Position numbers and translations under genes: made by a program. A stretch of DNA of 64,000 bases, taken from positions 1 through 64,000 of the forward strand of contig CAZVNP010000008.1 of the NCBI GenBank assembly GCA_964628285.1. Direction: 5' to 3'. Positions 1 to 9,700 of this stretch are shown here, in pieces. Below the pieces are notes generated by a model that saw only the letters and a list, made by a program, of their open reading frames with translations, was not told the DNA's origin and made no database searches. Origin of the DNA: JAPLDP01 sp964628285. GTDB lineage: Bacteria > Bacteroidota > Bacteroidia > Bacteroidales > JAGONC01. Positions within the stretch are counted from its first letter, which is position 1. Each line of letters opens with the position of its first letter.

Positions 1-1
1 C

Positions 2-1015
2 GGCAAGGTGGTGTTTGAAGCCAGGAAACTGTCGAAGAGCTTCGGCGAGCACAGGGTGCTTAACGACCTTGATTTTGTCATTACCCGCGATGATTTCGTG
101 GCTTTCGTGGGCAAGAACGGCGAAGGTAAGACCACCCTGTCGCGCATCATCGCCGGTCAACTCGATCATGCCGGCAACGCCCGGACAGGCCATAACGTCC
201 ATCTGGGTTATTATGCCCAGAACCAGGCTGAGCTGCTCGATCCCGAGAAGACCGTCTTTGCCGCCATCGACGATGTGGCCACCGGCGACATGCGCTCCAA
301 AGTGCGTGACTTCCTCGGCAGCTTCCTGTTCGGCGGTGATGCGGTATACAAAAAGGTGAAATCGCTGTCGGGAGGCGAGAAATCGAGGCTGGCCATAGCA
401 CGAATGCTTCTCACCCCGGCCAACTTCCTCGTCCTGGATGAGCCGACCAACCACCTCGACATGCAATCGAAAGATATCCTCAAGAATGCTTTGCTGCACT
501 TTAAGGGCACACTTGTCATCGTGTCGCACGACCGTGACTTTCTGCAGGGGCTGACATCGAAGGTCTTTGAATTCAGGGATCACACCATAAAACAATATTT
601 CGGCGATATCTATGACTTCCTGGCATCGCGCAGGATAGAATCACTGAAGGCACTCGAAGTAACAGGACGTAGGGAGCAGGTGAAAGCAACGGGAGTGGAG
701 TCGTCGGACAATAAAATAAGGTATGAGCGGAAGAAAAATTTTGAGCGGGAACACCGCAAGATAACCAACCGCATTGCGCAGTGTGAACAGGATATACAAT
801 CGCTGGAGCAAGAGATCGCCGTGATCGACCATTACTTTGCCAACCCGGAGCAATACCGTGACGAGTTAAGCCAAGAGGATCTCTTTAAATCATATGGCGC
901 CCTGAAACAACGCCTCGAGGAGGCCATGAAGACATGGGAAACGCTTTATGCCGGCCTTGAAACACTGGAGCAGGAAAACCCCGCGGACGGGGACGTCATG
1001 AATCCCTCTGCATGA
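2..1015 (+). CDS. ABC-F family ATPase, C-terminal part (5' end outside window)
   Basis: The reading frame is open from the first bases, so the N-terminal ABC domain lies upstream of the window. What is visible is the second ABC domain: Walker A GKNGEGKTT near base 113, signature LSGGEKSRLAIAR near 365, Walker B FLVLDEPTNHLD near 425 and the H-loop SHDRDF near 530. A charged, coiled-coil-like C-terminal tail follows, as in Uup/YdiF-type ABC-F proteins. There are no membrane segments. Family members are soluble, usually ribosome-associated ATPases (translation factors or antibiotic-protection proteins); which subtype this is cannot be told from this half. It ends 20 bases inside the convergent polyprenyl synthase gene. 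Confidence 0.93.
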   Translation, partial: GKVVFEARKLSKSFGEHRVLNDLDFVITRDDFVAFVGKNGEGKTTLSRIIAGQLDHAGNARTGHNVHLGYYAQNQAELLDPEKTVFAAIDDVATGDMRSKVRDFLGSFLFGGDAVYKKVKSLSGGEKSRLAIARMLLTPANFLVLDEPTNHLDMQSKDILKNALLHFKGTLVIVSHDRDFLQGLTSKVFEFRDHTIKQYFGDIYDFLASRRIESLKALEVTGRREQVKATGVESSDNKIRYERKKNFEREHRKITNRIAQCEQDIQSLEQEIAVIDHYFANPEQYRDELSQEDLFKSYGALKQRLEEAMKTWETLYAGLETLEQENPADGDVMNPSA

Positions 1016-1970
1016 TCTTACCGGCGAACCGTATCATCTCCCTTTTCCTGCCGTCGCTGATCTGTATCTCATCAATGAAATCAAGCGCTTTCCGGTGGTA
1101 CCCATCCATGGCCTCGAGGGTGCAATCTTTCACCTGAAGACGGTCGTATATCCTCTTCACCTCGTTCACCTTGCTTTGCTGGTCGGCAGGGGTGGTCCTG
1201 AAGTATTCCCTGAGTTGCCGTCGATCATCGTCGCCGGCGAGTTCGAGGGCTTTCAGGTAGAGATAGGTCTTTTTGTTCACCAGGATGTCACCGCCGGTTA
1301 TTTTGCCGAAGGTGGCCTCGTTGCCATAGATATCCAGCAGGTCGTCTTTCAGCTGGAAGGCAATGCCGATATTTTCGCCGAAGGCATAGAGATTCCGGGC
1401 ATCGGCAGCGGGGGCGCCGGCGATGATCGCGCCGATGTTCAGGCTGGCACCGAAGAGAACGCCTGTTTTAAGGTGTATCATTCTCAGGTAGTCGTCGATG
1501 GACACCTCATCCTGTTTCTCGAAGATAAGATCATACTGTTGACCTTCACACACCTGGGTGGCCGTGCGTGTGAACACTTTCAGCACCTCCGGCAGGAACT
1601 GCCTGTCGGTCTCGGCCACGAAGCTGTAAGCAATGGCGAACATGGTGTCGCCGGAGAGGATGGCCGTATTGGTATCCCATTTCTTGTAAACGGTAGGCTG
1701 CCCGCGCCTCAAGGGCGCATCGTCCATGATGTCGTCGTGGAGGAGGGTGAAGTTATGAAAGAGCTCCAGGCCAATGGCCGGATTGAGGGCCTTCTCAATG
1801 TCACCGCCAAAGAGATCGCAGCCCATCAGCATGAGCACCGGCCGCAGCCGCTTACCGCCGAGGGAGAGGGTATAGGTGATCGGCCGGTACAGCTCGACGG
1901 GCGCAAAATCAAACGTCTGCGCTTTCAGGGCCCTGTCGAAGGTGTCGTGGAGGAAACGGATGGAATGCAT
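996..1970 (-). CDS. Polyprenyl diphosphate synthase (trans-isoprenyl, short/medium chain)
   Basis: 324-residue trans-isoprenyl diphosphate synthase that condenses isopentenyl diphosphate onto an allylic primer to make precursors for quinones or other prenyl lipids. First Asp-rich motif DDIMD is at about residues 79-83 and the second, DDLLD, at about 209-213; GGKRLRP near 38-44 is the usual substrate-binding stretch. A Phe five residues before the first motif and no two-residue insertion inside it resemble GGPP-synthase-type enzymes (C15-C20), but chain length is inference. The ATG at 1970 is chosen; a longer open frame running upstream would overlap rfbA and lacks family sequence. It starts 2 bases after the rfbA stop, so the two are probably cotranscribed. 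Confidence 0.93.
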   Translation of the reverse strand: MHSIRFLHDTFDRALKAQTFDFAPVELYRPITYTLSLGGKRLRPVLMLMGCDLFGGDIEKALNPAIGLELFHNFTLLHDDIMDDAPLRRGQPTVYKKWDTNTAILSGDTMFAIAYSFVAETDRQFLPEVLKVFTRTATQVCEGQQYDLIFEKQDEVSIDDYLRMIHLKTGVLFGASLNIGAIIAGAPAADARNLYAFGENIGIAFQLKDDLLDIYGNEATFGKITGGDILVNKKTYLYLKALELAGDDDRRQLREYFRTTPADQQSKVNEVKRIYDRLQVKDCTLEAMDGYHRKALDFIDEIQISDGRKREMIRFAGKIMQRDS

Positions 1971-1972
1971 GG

Positions 1973-2833
1973 TCAGTCGATTAAATTCATGAGGTAGTTG
2001 CCATAACCGCTTTTGATCAGGGGACCGGCTATCCTGATCAGCTGTTCTTTGCCGATGAATCCCATGCGGTAGGCCACCTCCTCGATGCACCCTATTTTCA
2101 AGCCCTGACGTTCTTCTATGACCTGGACAAACTGGGCCGCCTGCAACAGGGAGGTGAAGGTGCCCGTGTCGAGCCAGGCGGTGCCACGGTTCAGCACAGC
2201 CACCTTCAATTTTTTCAGGCTCAGGTAATGCCTGTTCACATCCGTGATCTCATATTCACCGCGGGCACTCGGTCTTAAACCTTTGGCCACAGCCACCACG
2301 GTGTTATCGTAAAAGTACAGGCCGGGGACGGCATAGTTCGATTTCGGCTTCACCGGTTTTTCCTCGATGGATATCACCTGGTTATCCTTGTCGAATTCCA
2401 CAACACCGTAACGTTCGGGATCCGACACATGGTAGGCGAAGACCATCCCCCCCTCGGGATCATTATATTGCTGCAGCAACTCCTGCATGCCGCTGCCGTA
2501 AAAGATGTTATCGCCCAGGATGAGAGCCACCTTATCTTTGCCGATAAACTTTTCACCGATCACAAAAGCCTGTGCTATGCCGTTGGGGACAGCCTGTTCG
2601 GCATACCTGAAGGAACACCCGATGTCTTTGCCTGTACCGAGCAACTTTTTAAAATGGGGCAGGTCATGCGGCGTGGATATGATCAATATCTCCCTTATTC
2701 CGGCCATCATCAGGACGGTCAGGGGATAATAGATCATGGGTTTGTCATAGACGGGCATGAGCTGTTTGCTCACCGCCAGCGTGATGGGATGCAACCGTGT
2801 CCCTGACCCTCCCGCTAAAACGATTCCTTTCAT
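1973..2833 (-). CDS. rfbA: Glucose-1-phosphate thymidylyltransferase RfbA
   Basis: 286 residues, full length for RfbA/RmlA. It makes dTDP-glucose from glucose-1-phosphate and dTTP, the first step to dTDP-rhamnose and related sugars for surface polysaccharides. The N-terminal nucleotide-binding signature GGSGTRLHPIT is at residues 8-18, followed by KQLMPVYDKPMIYYPL; the sugar/metal site LGDNIFYG is near 107-114. The usual partners rfbB, rfbC and rfbD are not in the window, so this is a detached copy. It sits between the RND exporter gene (35-base gap) and the polyprenyl synthase (2-base gap) on the same strand. Confidence 0.97.
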   Translation of the reverse strand: MKGIVLAGGSGTRLHPITLAVSKQLMPVYDKPMIYYPLTVLMMAGIREILIISTPHDLPHFKKLLGTGKDIGCSFRYAEQAVPNGIAQAFVIGEKFIGKDKVALILGDNIFYGSGMQELLQQYNDPEGGMVFAYHVSDPERYGVVEFDKDNQVISIEEKPVKPKSNYAVPGLYFYDNTVVAVAKGLRPSARGEYEITDVNRHYLSLKKLKVAVLNRGTAWLDTGTFTSLLQAAQFVQVIEERQGLKIGCIEEVAYRMGFIGKEQLIRIAGPLIKSGYGNYLMNLID

Positions 2834-2868
2834 AAATGCGATTTTTACAATGATATTCCATATTCTTT

Positions 2869-5271
2869 TTATGCTGATCCTCTGGTGTCGGGTTCTTTGA
2901 TCTCCAAATCGTCAAGTTCTATGTCTTCCTCCTCATCGAGGATCTCTATCAACGGTTCTCTGAAGGCTTTGGTTGTAATGCGCCGGTCAAGGGTCAGCAG
3001 CAGCGACGGCAGGACAAAGAGGTTGGAGAGCAAGGCGGTGAACAGCGTGAAGGAGACCAGGAAACCCAGAGCCTGTGTGCCACCGATGTGGGAGAGGATG
3101 AAAATGGCAAAACCCAGTGTCAGCACCGTCGAGGAATAGATCATGCTGAACCCCGTCTTACGCAGCGAAGAGATCACCGATGATTTTATGTCCCAGTTGT
3201 TACGCCTGAGATCGGCACGGTAACGCGAAAGGTACTGTATCGTATTGTCGACGCTGATACCCAGGGCGATGCTGAAGATGATCACCGTCGACGGCTTGAT
3301 GTTTATGGCAAGAAAACCCATCAGGGCAGCTGTTAAGACCTGTGGTATCAGGTTGGTGAAGATGGAGATGCCGACCATCTTGGCAGAGGTGAAAAGGATG
3401 GCCATCAGACCGGCGATGATGATGATAGCCAGGACAAGACTGGTCAGCAGATGACGGACCAGGAAGTTGGAACCCTTGAAGAATACGATGCTCGACCCCG
3501 TCACATCAACGGTATATTTGTCGGGTGGAAAGATGTTATCGATGACGGGTTTGATCCTGGCGTTGATTTCCTCCATCTGACGGCTGGTGATGTTGGCCAT
3601 CTGCACGCTGACACGTGCAATGCGCAGGCTCGTGTCGACAAAGGAATTGAACAGGTTTTTCTTATGATCTTTCATCTCAGGGAGATAAGACATGATGAAA
3701 TTTTTTTCCTGACTGTTGGGTAAGGTGTAGAAGGTGGGATTGCCGTTGTAGAAGGCCTGCTTGGAGAACCTGGCTATGTCGGCAATAGACAGTGACCTGG
3801 AAAACTCGGGAAAGGTGGCCAGGGTGTCCTGTAACTGAGCGATCTTGTCGATGGTGGGCAGCCGCATGACACTATTGGGCCTGCGCGTATCAATGGTGAT
3901 TTCATATGGCAGGATGCCCTGGAATTGTTTCTCGAAGAACATCAGATCGGTATATAACGGATCGCGGTGCGGGATATCCTCCATTACACGGCCCGTTGTT
4001 TTCAACAGGGTGATGCCGACAATACCGATGACAAAGAATACGGAGGTCGTGACGTAAACGGCCGTGCGCCTGTGCTGCACCAGATGGATGATCTTCTCAA
4101 GGATACCCAGTGTGATCTTATTCTCAAGGTGTTTCAGGTGACGTTGCCGCGGCTCGGCCAGGTAACTGTAAAAGATAGGGATGAGGAACAGGGAAAGGAG
4201 ATATGTGAACAATATGCTGACAGCCGCGACGATGCCGAATTCGGTCAGGACTTTGTTGCCGGTGACGATAAAAGTGGCAAAACCAACGGCCGTGGCCAGG
4301 TTCGTGAGCAGCGACGCATAGCCCACACGCTGGACGACACGCGACAACGCCTTCACCTTGTTGCCATGCAACCGGAACTCATAATGGTATTTATTCAGTA
4401 AAAAAATACAGTTTTCCACTCCGATGACGATGATCAGGGGAGGGATGATACCCGTCAGGATAGTGATCTTATAACCCAGCATCGAAATGAATCCCAAACC
4501 CCAGACCACACTGATAGCCACGATGATGATAGGGAATAAAACCGCCTTAAACGAACGGAAGAAGATGAACAGCATCACTGATGCTATGCACAGGGCAAGA
4601 AAAACGAACAATTTGATCTCCGCCTCCACTTTTTGGGTGATGATGGTCCTGATATAAGGCATCCCCGAAAAATGAATTTTTGTGCCTGTCTGCGCTGCAA
4701 ACCTGTTGGCGTCGGCCTTGATCGCGTTAACAACATCGATCCGTTTGTTTGTGTTCAGCTTGTTCTGGTCCAGCGTGATGGCGATGACGGTGGCATCACC
4801 CTCGGCGTTGAGCAGCAGACCCTGGTAAAAGGGTAGATCCAGGATGACCTTTTTCAAACTGTCAACGGCCTTTTGTGTGGAGGGCCGGTGTTCCACCACC
4901 TGCTGCAGATCGAATTTTTTTGTCCGTTCATTTTTCACCAGATCATAAAACCGGCCCAGGGACAAGACCTCCTGGACACCGTTTATTTTCTTTAAGGTAT
5001 TGGTGAGATCATACAGATCATCATAAAAAGGGAGGTCAAAGATTCTCTTATCCTTGAATCCGATATACAGCACGGTACCATCCTCACCGAAGGTGCTCTT
5101 GAATTGTCTGTACCTGATATTCGTGGAGTCATGCGATGGCAGCATGCTGGCCGCTTCATACGATATCTCCACGTCACGCGCCAAATACCCCATAAATCCC
5201 GTGATCAGGAGGATCACTATGATATTGATCAGCCGGTTGCGTAAAATAAACCTGACGAGATAAGTCCACAT
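2869..5271 (-). CDS. RND superfamily exporter (MMPL/HAE3-like)
   Basis: 800-residue integral membrane protein with the two-fold RND layout: one N-terminal membrane segment, a large periplasmic loop, five clustered helices, then the same arrangement repeated (second single helix near residue 400, second cluster near 615-770). Helix-borne Asp in ISVDNTI near 690 is a candidate proton-relay residue. Length and lack of a long second porter domain match the HAE3/MMPL/patched-type exporters, thought to move lipids or hydrophobic molecules, rather than AcrB-type drug pumps of about 1,040 residues. The acidic C-terminus is cytoplasmic. Substrate is unknown; neighbours (rfbA, polyprenyl synthase) hint at envelope work only weakly. 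Confidence 0.9.
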   Translation of the reverse strand: MWTYLVRFILRNRLINIIVILLITGFMGYLARDVEISYEAASMLPSHDSTNIRYRQFKSTFGEDGTVLYIGFKDKRIFDLPFYDDLYDLTNTLKKINGVQEVLSLGRFYDLVKNERTKKFDLQQVVEHRPSTQKAVDSLKKVILDLPFYQGLLLNAEGDATVIAITLDQNKLNTNKRIDVVNAIKADANRFAAQTGTKIHFSGMPYIRTIITQKVEAEIKLFVFLALCIASVMLFIFFRSFKAVLFPIIIVAISVVWGLGFISMLGYKITILTGIIPPLIIVIGVENCIFLLNKYHYEFRLHGNKVKALSRVVQRVGYASLLTNLATAVGFATFIVTGNKVLTEFGIVAAVSILFTYLLSLFLIPIFYSYLAEPRQRHLKHLENKITLGILEKIIHLVQHRRTAVYVTTSVFFVIGIVGITLLKTTGRVMEDIPHRDPLYTDLMFFEKQFQGILPYEITIDTRRPNSVMRLPTIDKIAQLQDTLATFPEFSRSLSIADIARFSKQAFYNGNPTFYTLPNSQEKNFIMSYLPEMKDHKKNLFNSFVDTSLRIARVSVQMANITSRQMEEINARIKPVIDNIFPPDKYTVDVTGSSIVFFKGSNFLVRHLLTSLVLAIIIIAGLMAILFTSAKMVGISIFTNLIPQVLTAALMGFLAINIKPSTVIIFSIALGISVDNTIQYLSRYRADLRRNNWDIKSSVISSLRKTGFSMIYSSTVLTLGFAIFILSHIGGTQALGFLVSFTLFTALLSNLFVLPSLLLTLDRRITTKAFREPLIEILDEEEDIELDDLEIKEPDTRGSA

Positions 5272-5322
5272 ATCAGTACCTGCGATGGAGCAATGACTAA
5301 ATCATTAGGGCGTTTTCGGTTA

Positions 5323-5330
5323 CAAAAGTA
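5323..5330 (-). promoter_or_regulatory. -7 box for the RND exporter gene
   Basis: Reads TACTTTTG on the minus strand, an exact match to the Bacteroidota -7 consensus TAnnTTTG, about 50 bases before the exporter start. No clear TTTG -33 box is seen at 19-22 bases. Confidence 0.35.
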
Positions 5331-5451
5331 TTCGAAATTAAGACATTCCGGAATAAAATAAAAGCCCGTGTTAAAAGTTGTTGATAACCAAATTATAATG
5401 GCTATGAAAGGAGCGGATAATGGAAGAAATCCAAAATATCCAAAATAATAG

Positions 5452-5459
5452 TAATTTTG
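5452..5459 (+). promoter_or_regulatory. -7 box for the phosphofructokinase gene
   Basis: TAATTTTG matches TAnnTTTG and predicts a transcript start near 5466, leaving a leader of about 22 bases. No good -33 box is visible. The 216-base gap between the divergent exporter and kinase genes thus carries one candidate promoter in each direction. Confidence 0.4.
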
Positions 5460-5487
5460 CCTTTTTTCAGTAACCAATCCGGTCAAC

Positions 5488-6726
5488 ATGAAGAAAGATA
5501 GCAAGTTATTCCTGGGTAAGACGTTAGCCATCATGTCGGGTGGGGGTGACACGCCGGCTATCAACTCGAGCATCGAAGCCATCAGGAACAGGGCCTCCAT
5601 GCTGGGTTTCAGGGTTTATGGCGTGCGTCATGGCTGGAAAGGATTACTGGGTGACGGTGATATCGTGGATCTGACCAACCAGCCTTATAATGGCTGGTAT
5701 GGTGGCAGTGCCCTGCGGTCGAGCCGCACGAATCCCTTTCCGTCGAAAAAGAATCCTGAGAGCAGGGTGCCGCAGGTGTTACGCAACCTCAACCGCTATA
5801 AAATCGACGTGCTGGTGACCATAGGTGGCGACGATACCAACGGTGCCGCCAAACGTCTTTATGAGACCGAGGGCATCCCGGTCATAGGTTTCCCCAAGAC
5901 CATCGACAATGACTTGCGGACACGCACCATTCACAATTACCAAGGTAAGGCGATAGAAGCGGTGCTGTGCCCCGGATTCCCGTCGGCCGCCGCCGCCATA
6001 GCCGAATTTGCGGCACGCATCAGAACCACGGCCGAGTCACACTCACGCATCATCGTACTGGAGGTCATGGGCCGTGATGCCGGATGGCTGACAGGCGGCG
6101 TCATGTTCGGGGGCTATGACCTGGCCCTCATACCGGAATATGACATCACCAGGGAACGCAAGGATTTTTTTCTGGAGACGGTCAGGGAAGCTTATTATGA
6201 TTCTCCTAAGAAAACATTGGTCATAGCCGTGGCCGAAGGGGTCAGGTGGTACGATAACATGAAGCAGAAGGTCGATGTCGTGTATGCCAGTTCCGAAGTG
6301 GATGAGTATGGTCATCCCCGTTTCGGCGGCATCAGCGGCATCATCGCCTCGGAGATAACCAACAAGCTTAAGATAGAAGCCCGGGCACAGATAACAGGCT
6401 ATTATGCGCGGTCAGGGGATTGCAGCGAGTACGACCGACGCCTCACCATGACCCTCGCCGATAAGGTGGTCGACCTGCTCCTCAGGGAAGATTATGGTCA
6501 GATGCCCGTGATGAAAAAAGTGGTGACCTATGACCACCTCGAAGAATACAACACGGCCACCATCGACATGGGTAAAATAGGCAGCCGCGAGCTGCCCGAA
6601 GAGTATTATGATACCAACAGGTTCAAATTCACCGAAAGCTATTTCGATTTCTTACGGCATATTTTGAAATATCCCCGGCATTCGGCTTTTGAATATGATT
6701 TTCCGGTGGTCATCCCCGAGGAGTGA
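5488..6726 (+). CDS. Phosphofructokinase, PPi-dependent type
   Basis: 412 residues, longer than the ~320 of E. coli PfkA-type ATP enzymes. It phosphorylates fructose-6-phosphate in glycolysis. Visible motifs are SGGGDTPAIN (17-26), GGDDTNG (113-119), PKTIDND (136-142) and MGRDAGW (194-200). In ATP-dependent enzymes the corresponding positions read GGDGS and PGTIDND; Asp and Lys at these two places are the established marks of PPi-dependent enzymes, which use pyrophosphate and work reversibly. The phosphoryl donor is therefore inferred to be PPi. It has its own candidate promoter and is followed after 28 bases by mfd. Confidence 0.95.
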   Translation: MKKDSKLFLGKTLAIMSGGGDTPAINSSIEAIRNRASMLGFRVYGVRHGWKGLLGDGDIVDLTNQPYNGWYGGSALRSSRTNPFPSKKNPESRVPQVLRNLNRYKIDVLVTIGGDDTNGAAKRLYETEGIPVIGFPKTIDNDLRTRTIHNYQGKAIEAVLCPGFPSAAAAIAEFAARIRTTAESHSRIIVLEVMGRDAGWLTGGVMFGGYDLALIPEYDITRERKDFFLETVREAYYDSPKKTLVIAVAEGVRWYDNMKQKVDVVYASSEVDEYGHPRFGGISGIIASEITNKLKIEARAQITGYYARSGDCSEYDRRLTMTLADKVVDLLLREDYGQMPVMKKVVTYDHLEEYNTATIDMGKIGSRELPEEYYDTNRFKFTESYFDFLRHILKYPRHSAFEYDFPVVIPEE

Positions 6727-6754
6727 GACGGATAATGACAGAGATTGAATTTCA

Positions 6755-9700
6755 TTGGATTTACAGGAACTGATCGGATTATATGATGCGGATGCCAGGG
6801 TGCACCGCATCGCCGGCCTGCTTCAAAACCAGGACAGGGCCAGGATATGGCTGAAAGGCATCATCGGTTCCCTGCAGGCCATCATTGGTGCGGCCGTGCA
6901 TCACTACACCGGCTTCGACCATCTCTTTATCCTTCCTGATAAGGAAACGGCAGCATACTTCTATAACGATCTGGGTAATATTTTTGGAGAACAGCCTTCC
7001 GGCCTCACCAGGAATAAGGTCCTTTTCTATCCGGCCACTTACAGAAAACATTATCAGATAGACCATCCCGACAACTCCAACCTGCTGGTCAGGGCAGAGG
7101 TATTGAACCGCTTCGCCGGAGAAAGACATAAAAACATGGTGGTGACCTATCCCGAGGCCCTGTGCGAGAAAGTCATCAAAAGGAACACCGTTCATAAGAA
7201 CCTGTTCCGGATACAATCCGGTGACAAACTCTCGCCGGATTTTCTGGTGGATCTGCTGGCCGAGTATGATTTTGAGCGGGTGGACTTTGTCGTCGAACCC
7301 GGACAATATGCCCTTCGAGGCGGCATCGTGGATGTCTTCTCATTCACTCATGAGTTGCCTTTCCGTATTGAATTTGCAGGTGACACCATTGAGTCGCTGC
7401 GCTCCTTCAATCCCGATGACCAGCTCTCGGTGGAGAAACTCACCCGCATGACCCTTCTGCCGAATATCCAGGACCGGCAGCAACAGGAAGAGAGGGAGTC
7501 GTTCCTGTCATTTACCGGCAACGATACGGTGCTATGGATTGAAGACATCCCCTTCATGCTCGACAGGATCGCAGAGGAGTATGAAAGAGCCATTAAGACT
7601 TTAAAAGACCTTGAAGGGGAAGATAAAGAGATGCAGCCCGTGGAAAATCTGTTTGCCACGAAGAATGAGATACAGCGTGAAATGCTCGACTTCCCGGTCA
7701 TCGAAATGGGTAAACAAAGCTATTTCAAACGGTCCGAGACGGTCATCTTTCACAACGCGCCACAGCCTTCATTCAATAAAGACTTTGATCTTCTGATAGA
7801 TGATCTGGCGGAAAAAACCAAAGAGGACTACGTTAACCTGATCACCACCGACAGCCCCAAGCAACTGGAGCGGATTTACACCATTTTTGATGACATACAT
7901 GCGCGCCGTGAGCCGGCGCCCGTGTTTGAATTCACTCCTTTGAACATACCCTTTCACGAAGGCTTTATCGACAAGGACAGAAATATTGCCTGTTATACCG
8001 ATCATCAGATCTTCGACCGCTACCAGCGTTTTTACCTCCAGGAACACTTCAGCGGTAAGGAGGCTATGACACTCAGGGAGTTGTACGACCTGAAACCGGG
8101 CGACTACGTCACCCACATCGACCATGGAGTCGGTCGCTTCGCCGGTCTGGAGAAGATCGATAACAACGGCAGGCAACAGGAGGCCCTGCGGCTCGTATAT
8201 GCTAACAACGACCTGTTGTATGTCAGCATTCACTCCTTGCACCGTATAGCCAAGTACGTTGGAAAGGAGGGTACGGTGCCTAAACTGAACCGCCTCGGCT
8301 CCAATGCATGGGAGAAGCTCAAGAACAGAACCAAGCAGAAAGTCAAAGATATCGCCAAGGATCTGATAAAGCTCTATGCCAGGCGTAAATCCTCACGGGG
8401 CTTTCAGTTCTCCAGAGACACTTACCTGCAGGATGAACTCGAAGCTTCCTTCATTTATGAGGATACACCCGACCAGATAAAATCGACACAGGAAGTGAAG
8501 AACGACATGATGATGGAGAGCCCCATGGACAGGCTGATATGCGGTGATGTGGGCTTTGGCAAGACGGAGGTGGCCATCAGGGCGGCTTTCAAAGCTGTGG
8601 CCGACAGCAAGCAGGTCGCCGTGCTCGTGCCCACCACCATCCTGGCCCTGCAGCATTACCACACCTTCTCCGAAAGACTGGAAGGATTCCCCTGCCGTGT
8701 GGATTATCTCAACCGTTTCAAAAGTTACCAGGCTCAGAAACAAACGATCCATGACATCTCCAATGGCGCCATCGACATCATCATAGGCACACACCGCCTG
8801 ATAAGCAAGGATGTGGCCTTCAAAGACCTGGGCCTGCTTATCATCGATGAAGAACAGAAATTTGGCGTGGCAGCCAAAGAAAAAATAAAGCAGCTGCGGG
8901 TGGAGGTGGATACCCTGACCCTGACAGCCACACCCATACCCCGTACATTGCAGTTCTCGCTGATGGGCGCCCGCGACCTGTCGGTCATCAACACCCCGCC
9001 GCCTAACAGGTATCCCATCCTCACCGAACTTCACACATTTGACGAGGAGGTCATACGTGATGCCCTCAAATATGAGATTTCCAGGGGCGGACAAGCCTAT
9101 TTCGTCCATAACAGGGTACAGAATATTGAAGAAGTGGCCCATCTCGTCGAACGACTGGTCCCCGGTATAAAGGTTGCCGTGGGCCACGGACAGATGAAAG
9201 GGCTCTCGCTGGAACGCAGCATGCGCGATTTTATCGAAGGGTACTATGATGTACTCGTCGCCACCACCATCATTGAATCAGGCCTCGACATCCCCAATGT
9301 GAACACCATCATCATCAATGAAGCGCATCACTATGGCCTGAGTGACCTGCATCAGTTAAGGGGACGTGTGGGACGCTCCAATAAAAAAGCCTTCTGTTAT
9401 CTCCTGGCACCACCCCTATCTGTCCTCACCCCCGAAGCCAGAAAAAGACTGAAAGCCATAGAGGAGTTCTCCGATCTGGGCAGCGGCTTTCAAATCGCCA
9501 TGCGCGACCTGGATATCAGAGGCGCCGGCAATATCCTCGGAGCCGAGCAGAGCGGTTTCATTTCCGAAATAGGCTTCGAGATGTACCAGAAAATACTCAA
9601 TGAAGCCTTACAGGAACTGAAAGAAAGCGAATTCAGCGGACTGTTTGAGAAGAAAGAAGAGAAGGAGTTTGTCAGAGACTGCGTCATTGAAACAGACCTG

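Noticed and set aside
1095..1997. 300-codon open frame on the plus strand opposite the polyprenyl synthase gene
   Set aside because: It is the antisense shadow of a strongly conserved gene; its translation resembles no protein and has no start signals.
8393..9187. 264-codon minus-strand open frame inside mfd
   Set aside because: It lies opposite the conserved helicase domain of mfd; composition is that of an antisense frame.
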